Source: Candidatus Leptovillus affinis (lineage in GTDB: Bacteria; Chloroflexota; Anaerolineae; Promineifilales; Promineifilaceae). From it: a DNA stretch of 64,000 nucleotides. A model generated the notes under the pieces. It made no database searches and had not been told where the DNA came from. It was given only the letters and a program-made list of their open reading frames with translations. The position numbers and the translations under genes are program-made. Positions 1 to 9,456 of the stretch are shown piece by piece (the first letter of the stretch is position 1; the number at the start of each line of letters is the position of its first letter). The stretch lies in assembly GCA_016705235.1 (NCBI GenBank), contig JADIYP010000006.1:1637058-1701057 (forward strand), written 5' to 3'.

Positions 1-1
1 A

Positions 2-2254
2 ACCAAGGTGATGTCGCTGGTATTGGCCTGGAGTTTTTACCACAAACTATATGAACCCGAGTCCGAGTTAGCGCGGAACTTTAGTCATTGCCCCCAACAT
101 CATTGTGTTAGACCGCATTTACAAAGACTTTCAGGGCCTGCGCATCTTCTTTGCCGACCCGGTGATACCGGACAATGGGGTAGACGGCCGTAACTGGCGC
201 GACGACTTTCAGCTAACCCTGCACCTGCAAGACGACGTGCGCATCACCCGTGCCACCGGCAACATCTTCCTCACCAACATACACCGCGTCTATGCCGGGG
301 ACGACATTCCCCCCTCGCCCGATGACGAAAACACCATGGACTACTTTTTGGGCAAACGGCCCACAGGCGCGACCACCGATTCCAAAGTAGACCTGGGCAT
401 GATTGTCCGCGACATTGATGAGTTGATGATAATGAATGATGAGGCCCATCACATCCACGACAGCAAACTGGCCTGGTTTAAGTCCATCCAAGACATCCAC
501 AACCGCCTGAAACAAAAGGAGCATCGCTCTCGCTGCAAGTAGATGTGACGGCCACACCCAAGCACAACAACGGCGCAATCTTCGTGCAAACCATCGCCGA
601 TTACCCGTTGGTAGAGGCCATTTCGCAAAACGTCGTCAAACACCCCGTGCTGCCTGACCAGGCCAGCCGCGCCAAGCTGCAAGAACGACAAAGCGCCAAG
701 TACACTGAACACTATGCAGATTATCTTCACCTGGGCGTCATCGAATGGCGCAAAGCCTACGCCGAACATGAGAAGATGGGCAAAAAAGCCATCCTCTTTG
801 TGATGACCGACGATACCAAAAACTGCGACGACGTGGCTGAATACCTGGAAGGTCATTACCCAGACCTCAAAGATGCCGTGCTGACCATTCACACCAAAAA
901 CAATGGCGAGATTTCAGAGGCGCAGTCCGGCAAAGCCAAAGAAGAACTGGAAAAACTGCGTAAACAGGCCAACGAAATAGATAGTTTTGGTAGCCCCTAC
1001 AAAGCGATCATATCGGTGCTGGTGCTTAAAGAAGGTTGGGACGTGCGCAACGTCACCACCATTGTCGGCCTGCGCGCCTATTCCTCCAAGAGCAACATCC
1101 TGCCCGAACAAACCCTGGGGCGCGGCCTGCGTAAGATGTATCCTGGCGATGTAGAAGAATACGTTAGCGTGGTCGGCACAGACGCTTTTATGGATTTTGT
1201 CGAATCTATTCAGGCCGAAGGCGTGGTCTTAGAACGCAAACCGATGGGCGAAAACAGCAAGCCCAACACGCCCCTGGTGGTAGAAATTGACCAGGATAAC
1301 GAGAAAAAAGACCTGGACGCCCTGGACATCGAACTGCCGATCCTGACACCGCGCACGTATCGCGAGTATAAAAGCCTGGCCGATCTGGATGTGACTAACC
1401 TGGGACACCAGAAAGTAAGCTACCTGCACTTTAGCGAAGCCCAGCAGCGCGAAATCGTCTTCAAAGACATTACCACGGGCGATGTGACCCATACTACCAT
1501 CATGGACACGGCGGGAATTGCCGATTATCGCAGTGTCATCGGCTACTTTACCCAAACGATTATGAAGGATTTGCGCCTGGTCAGCGGCTATGACGTGCTG
1601 TATGGCAAGGTAAAAGCCTTTGTGCAAGACGAGCTATTCATCCAGCTTGTCGAACTCGAAGACCCCAATACGCTGCGTAATCTGTCTGAACTGGCGGCCA
1701 CCCGCACGCTCATCGAAACCTTCAAGAAAGCGATCAACGCCCTCACCATTCAGGAGAAAGGGGACGCAGAGATAAGGGATACGATTAAGCTAAGGCAGAC
1801 ACGGCCGTTTGTGGCTAAAGACCAGGGATACATTGTGCCCAAGAAAAGCGTCTTTAACCGCATTATCGGCGACAGCCATTTTGAGCTGCTGTTTGCAGCC
1901 TTCCTGGAAGATTGCCCCGACGTAGTTTCCCATGCCAAGAACTTCCTCGCCGTGCATTTTAAGCTGGATTACGTGAACGCCGATGGTGACATTTCCAACT
2001 ATTACCCAGACTTCTTCGTTAAGCTGTCGGATCATGAAGTGTATATTGTGGAAACCAAAGGGCAAGAAGACCTGGACGTGCCGTTAAAAATGGCGCGGCT
2101 GCGGCAGTGGTGCGAAGATATAAACCGGATACAGAGTGATACAGTTTACGACTTTGTCTTTGTGGATGAACCAGGGTTTAACAAATACAAGCCGAAGACA
2201 TTCCGTTCTTTAGCGGATAATTTTAAGGAATACAAGACGGCCGTGACCGCCTGA
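2..2254 (+). CDS. Type III restriction-type DEAH helicase/nuclease (Res-like), 5' part outside window, two frameshifts
   Basis: ATP-dependent translocase with a C-terminal nuclease, the pattern of type III restriction Res subunits. The window opens at a Thr-Lys that fits the end of a Walker A GKT motif, so the N-terminus lies upstream. The DEAH box (NDEAHH) is at about 432-452. The second RecA domain follows, with the motifs KEGWDVRNV and LGRGLRK. The C-terminus carries a PD-(D/E)XK signature: YPDF near 2004 and VETKG near 2051. The reading frame changes at about 80 (a short T run, apparently two T lost) and at about 519 (GG for GGG); both repairs restore conserved family sequence. No Mod methyltransferase is visible downstream; it could lie upstream. 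The lesions may be sequencing errors. Family assignment is firm; the exact restriction type is inferred. Confidence 0.8.
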
Positions 2255-2349
2255 GAGAAAGAGATAAAGGCAATCATCCATGAGAAAGAGAAACGGCCGT
2301 TCCCTCCCTCTCCTCCGAAATCCCCAATCCCAAATCCGAAATTAACCCT

Positions 2350-3438
2350 ATGAACAAAACCGACCAACTCTTCGCCCAATGTACCAACGTCCTGCCGGGA
2401 CACGGCCGTCGCCAATCCCTGAAGGAAAAGCTGCTCACCCTGGCCGACAGCTTAGACGGCAGCGAAGACGCCGATGTCTATGGCAGCGGCGACTATCTCG
2501 CCGCCTTCGAGGCGGAAATCGCTGACCAGTTTGGCAAGGAAGCCGGTGTGTTTATGCCCTCCGGCATCATGGCCCAGCAAATCGCCCTGCGCATCTGGAC
2601 TGACAGACGGCGCAACCCGACCGTGGTCATGCATCCCACTGCCCACCTGGAGTTCGCCGAGCAGTTGGGATATCAGGCGCTCCATCACTTGCAGCGGCTG
2701 CAATTTGGCGCGCCGGAACTGGTGAACGGCCGTATGCTCACCGCCCAAGACTTCCTCGACCTCAGCGCCGAGCCGGGCGTGGCCCTGCTGGAACTGCCCT
2801 ACCGCCCCTTAGGCGGCCAGCTTCCCGCCTGGGAAGAACTGACAGCCATCGCCAACTGGGCCAGAGAAAGACAGGTGCCGCTGCACCTGGACGGCGCGCG
2901 CATCTGGCAGTGCCACGCCTTCTACCAGAAAGATTTCGCCGAGATCGCCGCCCTGTTCGACTCGGTTTACGTCTCGTTTTACAAAGACCTGGGCGGTTTG
3001 TGTGGCGCGATGCTGCTCGGATCGGCCTCATTCATCAAGGAAGCGCGGCTGTGGCAGGTACGCCACGGCGGCCGCCTGTTTACCCAGGGGCCATTTGTCG
3101 CTTCCGCCCGCCTCGGCTGGCAGCGGGTCTTGCCACAGATGGATCAATGGGTCGCCAAAACACAAGCCGTCGCCGCCGTGCTGGCCCGCTTCCCCCAGAT
3201 CACCGTCAACCCCAACCCACCGCACGTCAACATGTTCCAGCTTTATATTCAGGGCGACGCCAAAACCCTGACAGACCGGCACCTGGAATTGGCGCAAGAG
3301 ACGGGCACATTCCTGTTTTTTGGCCTGCGGGAAACGGCCGTGCCCCACCTGGCCATGACCGAAATCCACTGCTGGGAAAACGCCCTCGCCTTCGACCTCG
3401 CCGCGCTGGAACCGTTCGTCGCAGCGCTCCTCAGCTAA
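2350..3438 (+). CDS. Threonine aldolase / beta-eliminating lyase family PLP enzyme
   Basis: Fold-type I PLP enzyme of 362 residues, the usual length for low-specificity threonine aldolases, which cleave threonine to glycine and acetaldehyde. The LHLDGARIW segment near residue 180 corresponds to the family's HxDGAR PLP-binding motif. The lysine in SFYKDLGG is the expected Schiff-base residue, although the usual SxSKG context is altered, so substrate could differ. It begins about 95 bases after the restriction gene, whose function looks unrelated, and the ATG is the first in-frame start after a short spacer. Intact throughout. No operon partner is apparent. Confidence 0.8.
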   Translation: MNKTDQLFAQCTNVLPGHGRRQSLKEKLLTLADSLDGSEDADVYGSGDYLAAFEAEIADQFGKEAGVFMPSGIMAQQIALRIWTDRRRNPTVVMHPTAHLEFAEQLGYQALHHLQRLQFGAPELVNGRMLTAQDFLDLSAEPGVALLELPYRPLGGQLPAWEELTAIANWARERQVPLHLDGARIWQCHAFYQKDFAEIAALFDSVYVSFYKDLGGLCGAMLLGSASFIKEARLWQVRHGGRLFTQGPFVASARLGWQRVLPQMDQWVAKTQAVAAVLARFPQITVNPNPPHVNMFQLYIQGDAKTLTDRHLELAQETGTFLFFGLRETAVPHLAMTEIHCWENALAFDLAALEPFVAALLS

Positions 3439-3530
3439 AGCTCCCTTTTTCACGACTCATTTACTCCTGAATACCGCGCCACTGAGTATCATGTTTCTGG
3501 TACGAACCTCCTCGTTTGGAGCACGGGAAC

Positions 3531-4994
3531 ATGGCGCAGGCAACCAACGAAAAAACAGTTACCATCCAGGGACAACCGCTGCACGTCGTCGAAGCCGGGC
3601 AGCCGGGGCGGCAAATTGCCCTGCTCATTCATGGCTGGTCCAGTTCATGGTATGCCCTTTCCCCGCTGATCGGCCTGCTGGCGCAGCGCTTCCACTGCCT
3701 GGCGGTCGATTTGCCCGGCTATGGCCAATCCCCACCGCTGAACAAACCCACCACCATCCCCTGCTACGCCGACCTGCTGGCCGAACTCATCGAAACAGTG
3801 AGCGACGGTCCCGTTGTGCTGGTCGGGCACTCGATGGGCGGCATGATCAGCATCCGGCTGGCGCTGCATTATCCGCTGTTGATCGAGCGCATGGTGCTGC
3901 TCAGTCCCACGATTAGCGGTCATTTGTCGAAAGCCATCAACATTTTTATTTCGCCCATCACCCTGATGGAGCGGTTTAGACCAGGGAGTTTATTGGTAAC
4001 GGCCGTCGAACGCACCATTGTCGGCCTCACAGACCGGCTCATGCGGCCGGTCTCCTTTGCCGAGCGCACAGGCATCACCCGCGAAGATTACGCCCGCATT
4101 CGCAGCGACGCCCGCCGCCCCGGACAGGGGCGCGTGCGCGCCGAATGCTTTTGGGCCATGCGCGACAACGACTTGCGCGGCCAACTTCATCAGGTAGAAA
4201 CCCCCGCCCTGGTCATTTGGGGCGCAGAAGACAACACCGTCCCGCTGCGCGACGCCGGCGTGGTCGCCGACGAATGGCCGGAAGCCGACCTGCGCATCCT
4301 GCCCAAAGCCGGCCACTGGCCCCAATTTGAAGCCGACGCCGCCACCCGTCGGCAGATCGCCGCTTACCTGGGACTGCCCCGGCACAGCACCGAGTTGTCC
4401 ATGCCGGTCGCCGAAGAAGAGCTGGTAAAAATCGGTGAAGTGGCCCAATTTCTAGCCCACTCCGATGTGGGCAATCAGCTAAATCTGGCCCAGCGCACCC
4501 GATTGGCGGCCCAATGTGGGCAGCGCACCTGCCGCCCCGGCGAGGCCATTGTCCACGCCTCCGACGCAGGCCAGGACCTGTATATCATCCAAACCGGCAC
4601 GGTAGAAGTGTGGAAAGACCCTGAAGGCATCGACCCGGCCATGCATGCGCACGCGCAAATGCAGCACATCACCACGTTTCGCCCCGGCCAAATCGTCGGC
4701 GAATTGGCCATGCTGGATCAGGGCGCGCGCACGGCCGACCTGCTGGCCGGCCATGAAGGCGCAACCGTCCTCACGCTCAACCGCGAGCGCCTGCTGACCT
4801 TGTGCGAAGATGACGCCGTGTTGGGGACGCAGTTATTGTGGAACATTGCCACGGTCATGTCGCGGCGCGTGCGCTTTATCCTCTGGCAGCTCAACCGCGC
4901 CGAACAGAAACGGCTGGCGCAAAGCCAACCCGAGATCAACGAAACCATTCTGTCAGCGGCGTTTTTGCCCCTATCCAATCCCAGCCCTCCATAA
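3531..4994 (+). CDS. Alpha/beta hydrolase fused to a cyclic-nucleotide-binding domain
   Basis: Two-domain protein of about 487 residues. Residues 1-285 form an alpha/beta hydrolase: an HGWSSSW oxyanion-hole motif, the nucleophile elbow GHSMGG near residue 100, and the late Asp (WGAEDNTVP) and His (AGHWPQ) of the catalytic triad. Residues about 300-450 form a cNMP-binding beta-barrel, with the phosphate-binding-cassette-like GELAMLDQGARTADL. The ATG at 3531 is preferred over an upstream in-frame TTG at 3516 because GGAG lies about 11 bases before it. No transmembrane segment or signal peptide is seen, so it is probably cytoplasmic. Inferred role: an esterase or lipase whose activity is gated by a cyclic nucleotide. 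The substrate is unknown. Confidence 0.8.
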   Translation: MAQATNEKTVTIQGQPLHVVEAGQPGRQIALLIHGWSSSWYALSPLIGLLAQRFHCLAVDLPGYGQSPPLNKPTTIPCYADLLAELIETVSDGPVVLVGHSMGGMISIRLALHYPLLIERMVLLSPTISGHLSKAINIFISPITLMERFRPGSLLVTAVERTIVGLTDRLMRPVSFAERTGITREDYARIRSDARRPGQGRVRAECFWAMRDNDLRGQLHQVETPALVIWGAEDNTVPLRDAGVVADEWPEADLRILPKAGHWPQFEADAATRRQIAAYLGLPRHSTELSMPVAEEELVKIGEVAQFLAHSDVGNQLNLAQRTRLAAQCGQRTCRPGEAIVHASDAGQDLYIIQTGTVEVWKDPEGIDPAMHAHAQMQHITTFRPGQIVGELAMLDQGARTADLLAGHEGATVLTLNRERLLTLCEDDAVLGTQLLWNIATVMSRRVRFILWQLNRAEQKRLAQSQPEINETILSAAFLPLSNPSPP

Positions 4995-5212
4995 ACTCGC
5001 CCTTTCCCCAGCCCTCGGCCAATCAAGCAAAAAAACGAAGCCGGGTTCCCTTCTTTTGTGGAAGAAACCAAGGGGAACAGGTAAATTTTCTCCTTGACTC
5101 AGGCTAGACATCCCGCGCGTTTCCTGGTAGCCTGTTAGTGTCGGTTTGTGTCTATAGTATTTGCCGGAGCCGCCCACCACTGCCATCATGCCATCTATGC
5201 GACTGCTGCAAT

Positions 5213-5218
5213 AGGAGG
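5213..5218 (+). promoter_or_regulatory. Strong ribosome binding site of the dodecin gene
   Basis: AGGAGG sits 7-8 bases before the ATG at 5226, a near-perfect Shine-Dalgarno that fixes the start of this small gene and suggests strong translation. Confidence 0.7.
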
Positions 5219-5225
5219 TTTCTAG

Positions 5226-5432
5226 ATGAGCGTGTATAAGATTGTCGAATTGGTAGGAACCAGCCCCACTTCCTGGGAAGAAGCAGCCAAAAGCGTCGTT
5301 GATCGGGCCAATCAGAGCTTGCGCGATTTGCGGGTAGCCGAAATTGTGAAGCTGGATATGCGTCTGGAAGACGGCCGTGTCGTGGAATATCGGGCGCGGG
5401 TTGCCTTGTCGTTTAAGTTTGAAGGCGAGTAG
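5226..5432 (+). CDS. Dodecin family flavin-binding protein
   Basis: A 68-residue protein matching dodecin in length and pattern: start MSVYKIVELVGTSPTSWEEA, a helix with AAKSVVDRANQSLRDLR, then the strands VAEIVKLDMRLEDGRVVEYRARVALSFKFE. Dodecins form hollow dodecamers that store or buffer riboflavin, FMN or lumichrome in the cytoplasm. The Trp in TSWEEA fits the flavin-stacking tryptophan of archaeal and bacterial dodecins. The gene stands alone between the hydrolase and the response regulator, with over 200 bases on each side, so it is probably monocistronic. Confidence 0.9.
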   Translation: MSVYKIVELVGTSPTSWEEAAKSVVDRANQSLRDLRVAEIVKLDMRLEDGRVVEYRARVALSFKFEGE

Positions 5433-5566
5433 GTTGCACGGCCGTAACGGCCGTCAGGTGTCCGGTAGACAGGCTTTTAGATCGCGTCAGCGCCATAAAT
5501 ACCTGTCTACCAACCCGGCGCCAGAAAGATTACAGGGTTGTCGCCTTTCCTCATTTTCCATTCGTG

Positions 5567-5572
5567 TATAAT
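5567..5572 (+). promoter_or_regulatory. Possible -10 box of the response regulator gene
   Basis: TATAAT lies 75 bases upstream of the ATG at 5648. No good -35 hexamer is found at 16-18 bases (TTGTCG at 5538 is too far), so this is a weak promoter call. Confidence 0.35.
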
Positions 5573-5647
5573 ATCAGTACCAATTAGAAACACACCATTA
5601 GCACAGCGCCCTACTCGCTGGAGTTCGCTGTTTGAGGATTTTCCAAG

Positions 5648-6322
5648 ATGTCAGACCAGACACAACCAGGTCAACCGCCATCGCCATCGGCGTATGCATC
5701 CAAACGATTACGCATCATGGTAGCCGACGACGTAACGGAAACACGTCGCAGCACCCGCCTGATGCTGACGTTAATCCCGAATGTTGAAATTGTGGCCATC
5801 GCCAAAAACGGCCGTGAAGCCGTCGAGCTTGCCCGTCAACACAAACCCGACATCGCCCTGATGGACGTAAATATGCCCCAGATGAACGGCCTGCAAGCCA
5901 TCGAAATCATGGTTAGCGAACGCCCGGAAATGGCCTGTATCATCCTCTCCGCCGAACGAGACACCGAAACGCTTCTGGAGGCTATGGCCGTCGGCGCACG
6001 CGGTTATCTCACAAAACCCTTCACCTCCGACCAGCTTATTGAGGCCGTTGCCCGCATCAGCCACTCTATCTCGGCCAACAACGCCCAAAATGATCAGGTC
6101 GCCAAACTACGCCGCCAGCGGGATATTTACATGGTGGAATTGGCCAACGAATACGTAAAACAACGCCGCACCGACGACAAAGCCCTGCTGGTTTACGAAG
6201 AGCTTGCCGCCCGGCCAGACTGCGACCTGCAATGGCTGATGTCTTTGGCGATGATTTATGTTTTGCGCAAAGAGTGGGGGAAGCTAAAAGCCCTGGCGAT
6301 ACGCCTGGAAAATTTACCCTAA
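5648..6322 (+). CDS. Response regulator, REC domain with helical C-terminal extension
   Basis: A 224-residue protein. Residues about 20-145 are a CheY-like receiver: acidic pair in VADDVTE, phosphoacceptor Asp near residue 73 in LMDVNMP, Ser/Thr position in ILSAERD, and Lys in YLTKPF. The C-terminal 75 residues (KLRRQRDIYMVELANEYVKQ onward) look helical and TPR-like, not a DNA-binding domain, so output is probably protein-protein. No histidine kinase is adjacent. The isoaspartyl methyltransferase starts 10 bases after the stop, suggesting co-transcription. The partner kinase and target are unknown. Confidence 0.85.
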   Translation: MSDQTQPGQPPSPSAYASKRLRIMVADDVTETRRSTRLMLTLIPNVEIVAIAKNGREAVELARQHKPDIALMDVNMPQMNGLQAIEIMVSERPEMACIILSAERDTETLLEAMAVGARGYLTKPFTSDQLIEAVARISHSISANNAQNDQVAKLRRQRDIYMVELANEYVKQRRTDDKALLVYEELAARPDCDLQWLMSLAMIYVLRKEWGKLKALAIRLENLP

Positions 6323-6331
6323 AGGCTGCCG

Positions 6332-6991
6332 GTGACAGAGCAAGACTTTGCCGCTGAGCGGGCTGCCATGGTTGAGGAACAACTACGGCAGCGTGGGATT
6401 GGGGATACGGCCGTGTTACAAGCCATGCGCGCCATCCCCCGTGAATTATTCGTCCCTGAAGCCTACCGCCTGCGCGCCTACCACGACTGCCCCCTGCCCC
6501 TGCCGCACAACCAGACCATCTCCCAACCTTATGTTGTCGCCTACATGATCAGCTTGTTGCGCCTGCAACCAGAAGACGTTGTGTTAGAAATTGGCGCAGG
6601 TTCCGGTTACGCCGCCGCCATCCTTGGCCAGCTCGCCCGCGTGGTCTACACCATCGAACGGCACGATGAACTGGTCAGCTACGCGCAAAAGCGGCTGTCC
6701 CACCTCGGCTGCCACAATGTGCATGTGGTGCAGGGCGATGGCACACAAGGCTACCCAGACCAGGCCCCCTACGACGCCATCGTCGTCGCCGCCGGGGGTC
6801 CGACCGTGCCCCAATCGCTCAAAGAGCAGCTCGCCATCATGGGACGCCTGGTCATGCCGGTTGGCTCCGACCGCCGCCAGCAGCACCTCGTTCGCCTGAT
6901 ACGGCTAGAGAACGGCCGTTACCGCGAAGAACACAAAGGGGCGGTTGCCTTTGTGCCGCTCATCGGCTCTGAAGGCTGGCCAACAGGGTGA
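6332..6991 (+). CDS. pcm: Protein-L-isoaspartate O-methyltransferase
   Basis: SAM-dependent enzyme that methylates isoaspartyl residues in damaged proteins to start their repair. The 219 residues match the family length. Visible motifs: AIPRELFVPE, LPLPHNQTISQPYVVAYM, and the SAM loop VVLEIGAGSGYAAAILG, followed by GDGTQGYPDQAPYDAIVVAAG. The start is a GTG 10 bases after the response-regulator stop, since no ATG precedes the conserved region. It ends 55 bases from a convergent gene. Intact. Confidence 0.93.
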   Translation: MTEQDFAAERAAMVEEQLRQRGIGDTAVLQAMRAIPRELFVPEAYRLRAYHDCPLPLPHNQTISQPYVVAYMISLLRLQPEDVVLEIGAGSGYAAAILGQLARVVYTIERHDELVSYAQKRLSHLGCHNVHVVQGDGTQGYPDQAPYDAIVVAAGGPTVPQSLKEQLAIMGRLVMPVGSDRRQQHLVRLIRLENGRYREEHKGAVAFVPLIGSEGWPTG

Positions 6992-7046
6992 CGCGTTTAG
7001 AGACGGAAGACAACGGTTCGGGAGTTGGCGCAATCTTGCGCGTCAG

Positions 7047-7724
7047 TTAGGCCGGAAGAAGTCTGGCGGTTAATTCGGCCGTTGAATCGAGGATGAAATG
7101 CGCGCCGGCGCGAGACAATTCGGCGCGTTCGCCAAAACCACATAAAACGGCCGCGCTCCATGCCTGCGCCCGCCGCCCGGCCAACACGTCCATGGTCGTG
7201 TCGCCCACCATCAGGCATTGGGTAATGGGCACGCCCAAGCGGTCGGCGGCCAGATAAAGCGGTTCGGGATGGGGCTTTAGGCGGCGGGTATCTTGCAGGC
7301 CGCAGGTGGTGGTGAAGACATCGGCTAATTGGGGGAAACGCAGCAAGAATTGGTCGATGTGGTAGCGGCTGCGCGTGGTGACAAGCGCCAGCGGGTAATG
7401 AGGGGCCAGCGCCAGGAGCATTTCTTCTACGCCAGCAATCAACTGGAATTCCGGCGCGGGATACACGCCGCGCCGCCGCCGCAGACCATCGGTAAAACCC
7501 ATGAGCGGCAGGTCTAAATGCAGCCAATCCAGCAGGGTAATGAGGGCGTTGCCGGGGGTTTCGGCCTTCATCATCAGCCAGCGGGCTGTTTGGGGGGCGT
7601 GGGCTTGCAGAAACGGCCGTAACCGACGTTCCAACCGCGACACAGCCTGATCATCCGTTTCGATGAGCGTGCCGTCCAGATCAAACAGCACGGCCTGAAT
7701 TTGGTTGAGGGGAATAATTGTCAT
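7047..7724 (-). CDS. HAD-superfamily phosphatase (phosphoglycolate-phosphatase-like)
   Basis: HAD hydrolase of about 225 residues. Motif I is VLFDLDGTLIETDD, motif II the Thr of LVTTRSR, and motifs III/IV the LKPHPEPL and MVGDTTMDVLAGRRA segments. The helical cap lies between them. The start is set at 7724 because the ATG overlaps the TGA of the preceding kinase-like gene (ATGA), a translational coupling signal. A longer start at 7736 would overlap more. The likely substrate is a small phosphorylated metabolite; coupling to a polyprenol/phytol-kinase-like gene suggests lipid-phosphate metabolism, but that is inference. Confidence 0.85.
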   Translation of the reverse strand: MTIIPLNQIQAVLFDLDGTLIETDDQAVSRLERRLRPFLQAHAPQTARWLMMKAETPGNALITLLDWLHLDLPLMGFTDGLRRRRGVYPAPEFQLIAGVEEMLLALAPHYPLALVTTRSRYHIDQFLLRFPQLADVFTTTCGLQDTRRLKPHPEPLYLAADRLGVPITQCLMVGDTTMDVLAGRRAQAWSAAVLCGFGERAELSRAGAHFILDSTAELTARLLPA

Positions 7725-8398
7725 ACAAACGGCCAAAAGTTGAGGATGAGAATGGCAACGGCCGTAATCGTCAGGTTATCAATACCCTTAATAGACACGG
7801 CCTCAATCAACGTGGTACAGGTGGTGATCACCAGCGCCGGCAAGAAGGCTCCCGCCGGCGTAATATCCGGCAGTCCGGGCATCAGCGTTAAGGCCAGCCA
7901 GGTAAACAACAGGCCAAACACAAAAAAACCCATCGATCCTTCGACCGTGCGCATGTGAGAAGCGACAAAATAGGCGCGACGGCCGTACGCCTTGCCCACC
8001 ACCGGCGCCAGTCCATCCCCCCAGGTCAGCGGCATCAGCGACGCCACCATCAACGGCGGCTGGCTCCAAAACACAAACACCCCCACCGCCGCCGCCAGCG
8101 GGAAATAGATCGTGCCCTTGTTCGATTTGTCCGAACTGGCCATGGCGGGAACCAGTTCAAATTTGTAATCCAGGTACAGCAGCACCGCAAAAACCAGGCA
8201 CATGCCGATAAACGGCCAGGGGGAAGTAAACAAAAAAACCAGCGCCCAGGTCATCATCCCCACGCCAATATGGATGACTTTGCGCGTAAACCCGCTGCTG
8301 TAACCGCGCCAGCGGCGCAGCAGTTCCGCCACGCCAATGATACTAAAAATATAAGTTGTGCCGACGATGACCCCGAGGAAGTTGTTGTTGAGCAGCAT
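7721..8398 (-). CDS. Phytol/dolichol kinase-like (CTP-dependent) integral membrane protein
   Basis: A 225-residue polytopic membrane protein with six or seven hydrophobic segments. The RRWRGYSSGFTRKVIHIGVG start, the PLTWGDGLAPVVGKAYG motif, the EGSMGFFVFG motif and the EAVSIKGIDNLTI end are typical of the VTE5/SEC59/DGK1 family. These enzymes phosphorylate phytol, dolichol or diacylglycerol using CTP at the membrane. It lies 17 bases after the PfkB-kinase gene and overlaps the HAD phosphatase by ATGA, so the three are probably one operon. The substrate cannot be read from sequence. Confidence 0.8.
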   Translation of the reverse strand: MLLNNNFLGVIVGTTYIFSIIGVAELLRRWRGYSSGFTRKVIHIGVGMMTWALVFLFTSPWPFIGMCLVFAVLLYLDYKFELVPAMASSDKSNKGTIYFPLAAAVGVFVFWSQPPLMVASLMPLTWGDGLAPVVGKAYGRRAYFVASHMRTVEGSMGFFVFGLLFTWLALTLMPGLPDITPAGAFLPALVITTCTTLIEAVSIKGIDNLTITAVAILILNFWPFV

Positions 8399-8415
8399 AG
8401 TGAATTGGCAACCTT

Positions 8416-9345
8416 TTAGACAATTAAATGATCGTACAGCATATCCAGGCTCAGGTCGCGCACAACGGTTTCGTTGGTTTGCACGGTCAGGCTGGCGGCG
8501 GCGGCGCCCAGGCGAATGGCTTCTATCGTCGGCAGTTGATTCAACATGCCAAACATGATGGCGGCCGTGACGGCATCGCCGGTGCCGGTGTTATCGACAA
8601 TGTGGGCATAACTGGCCGGCAAATTGCCCACTTCATCCGATGTGGCGTAGCTGAGGCCAAAATTTGACAGAGTGAGAACGGCCGTGCCCACGCCCGCCTG
8701 CACCAACGACCGCGCCATATGCAGGCTCGCTTCCGGGTCTGGGCGCATGAAGTCCAATTGCAGCAGTTCGGCGGCTTCCATTTCGTTGGGCACAACCAGA
8801 TGAAGATGCGAGAGGAACGGCCGTAACTTATACGCCAGCCGCGACGAGGACGGGTCGGCGCACAGCGGCAGGTTATACTGCCCGGCCAAACGCGCCACCG
8901 TGTTCATCGCGTCTGGCGACAGGCTGCCGTCCATCATCACCATCGAGGCATCCCGAAACAACCGCCGCAGCCGGTACAAATACCCTGAGGTAATGGTTTG
9001 CATCACGCTGACGTCATCCAAAGCCACCGACAACGAGCCATCATCTTCCAATACCGCCAGATACGCGCCGGTGTGATACGCATCTTCCTGCAAAACATGG
9101 CCCACATCCACGCCGGCATCGGCCGTTTGCGCCAGCAGTTGGTCGCCGATGTTGTCGTTGCCCACGGCCGAAATCAAGATGACCTCCGCGCCCAGGCGGC
9201 CCAGGTTTTCGGCCACGTTTCGCGCCGTGCCGCCGCGCGTAATCCGCACATTGGCCGGATTAGACGTGCCAGGTTCCAACCCGGCCAGCGGTTTGCCTTT
9301 GGTATCCAACAAGGTTGCTCCGATCACCAAAATATGTTCGCCCAT
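8416..9345 (-). CDS. PfkB-family carbohydrate/nucleoside kinase
   Basis: A 309-residue ribokinase-fold enzyme. The N-terminal strand HILVIGATLLDTKG, glycine-rich RGGTARNVAENLGRLG and the C-terminal signature DNTGTGDAVTAAIMFG (catalytic Asp within GTGD) are clear. The overall pattern resembles pseudouridine kinase (PsuK-like) more than fructokinase, but no pseudouridine glycosidase lies next to it, so the substrate stays open. First gene of a likely three-gene minus-strand operon with the membrane kinase and HAD phosphatase. Intact. Confidence 0.82.
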   Translation of the reverse strand: MGEHILVIGATLLDTKGKPLAGLEPGTSNPANVRITRGGTARNVAENLGRLGAEVILISAVGNDNIGDQLLAQTADAGVDVGHVLQEDAYHTGAYLAVLEDDGSLSVALDDVSVMQTITSGYLYRLRRLFRDASMVMMDGSLSPDAMNTVARLAGQYNLPLCADPSSSRLAYKLRPFLSHLHLVVPNEMEAAELLQLDFMRPDPEASLHMARSLVQAGVGTAVLTLSNFGLSYATSDEVGNLPASYAHIVDNTGTGDAVTAAIMFGMLNQLPTIEAIRLGAAAASLTVQTNETVVRDLSLDMLYDHLIV

Positions 9346-9456
9346 GCCATCATCCTCCTACCACAAAATGGGATCTAGATTTATGCAGATGCTTACAATT
9401 TCGCAGGTAGCTGCGCTCACCCACCGCCCAGAAATATACCAAAGACCTGACGCCCG

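Noticed and set aside
213..578. Long frames antisense to the restriction helicase and to many other genes
   Set aside because: High-GC coding strands create open antisense frames; none shows a recognisable motif and all lie opposite clear genes.
3491..3916. An additional + strand gene overlapping the hydrolase
   Set aside because: Arg/Ala-rich shadow frame of the hydrolase with no independent signal.
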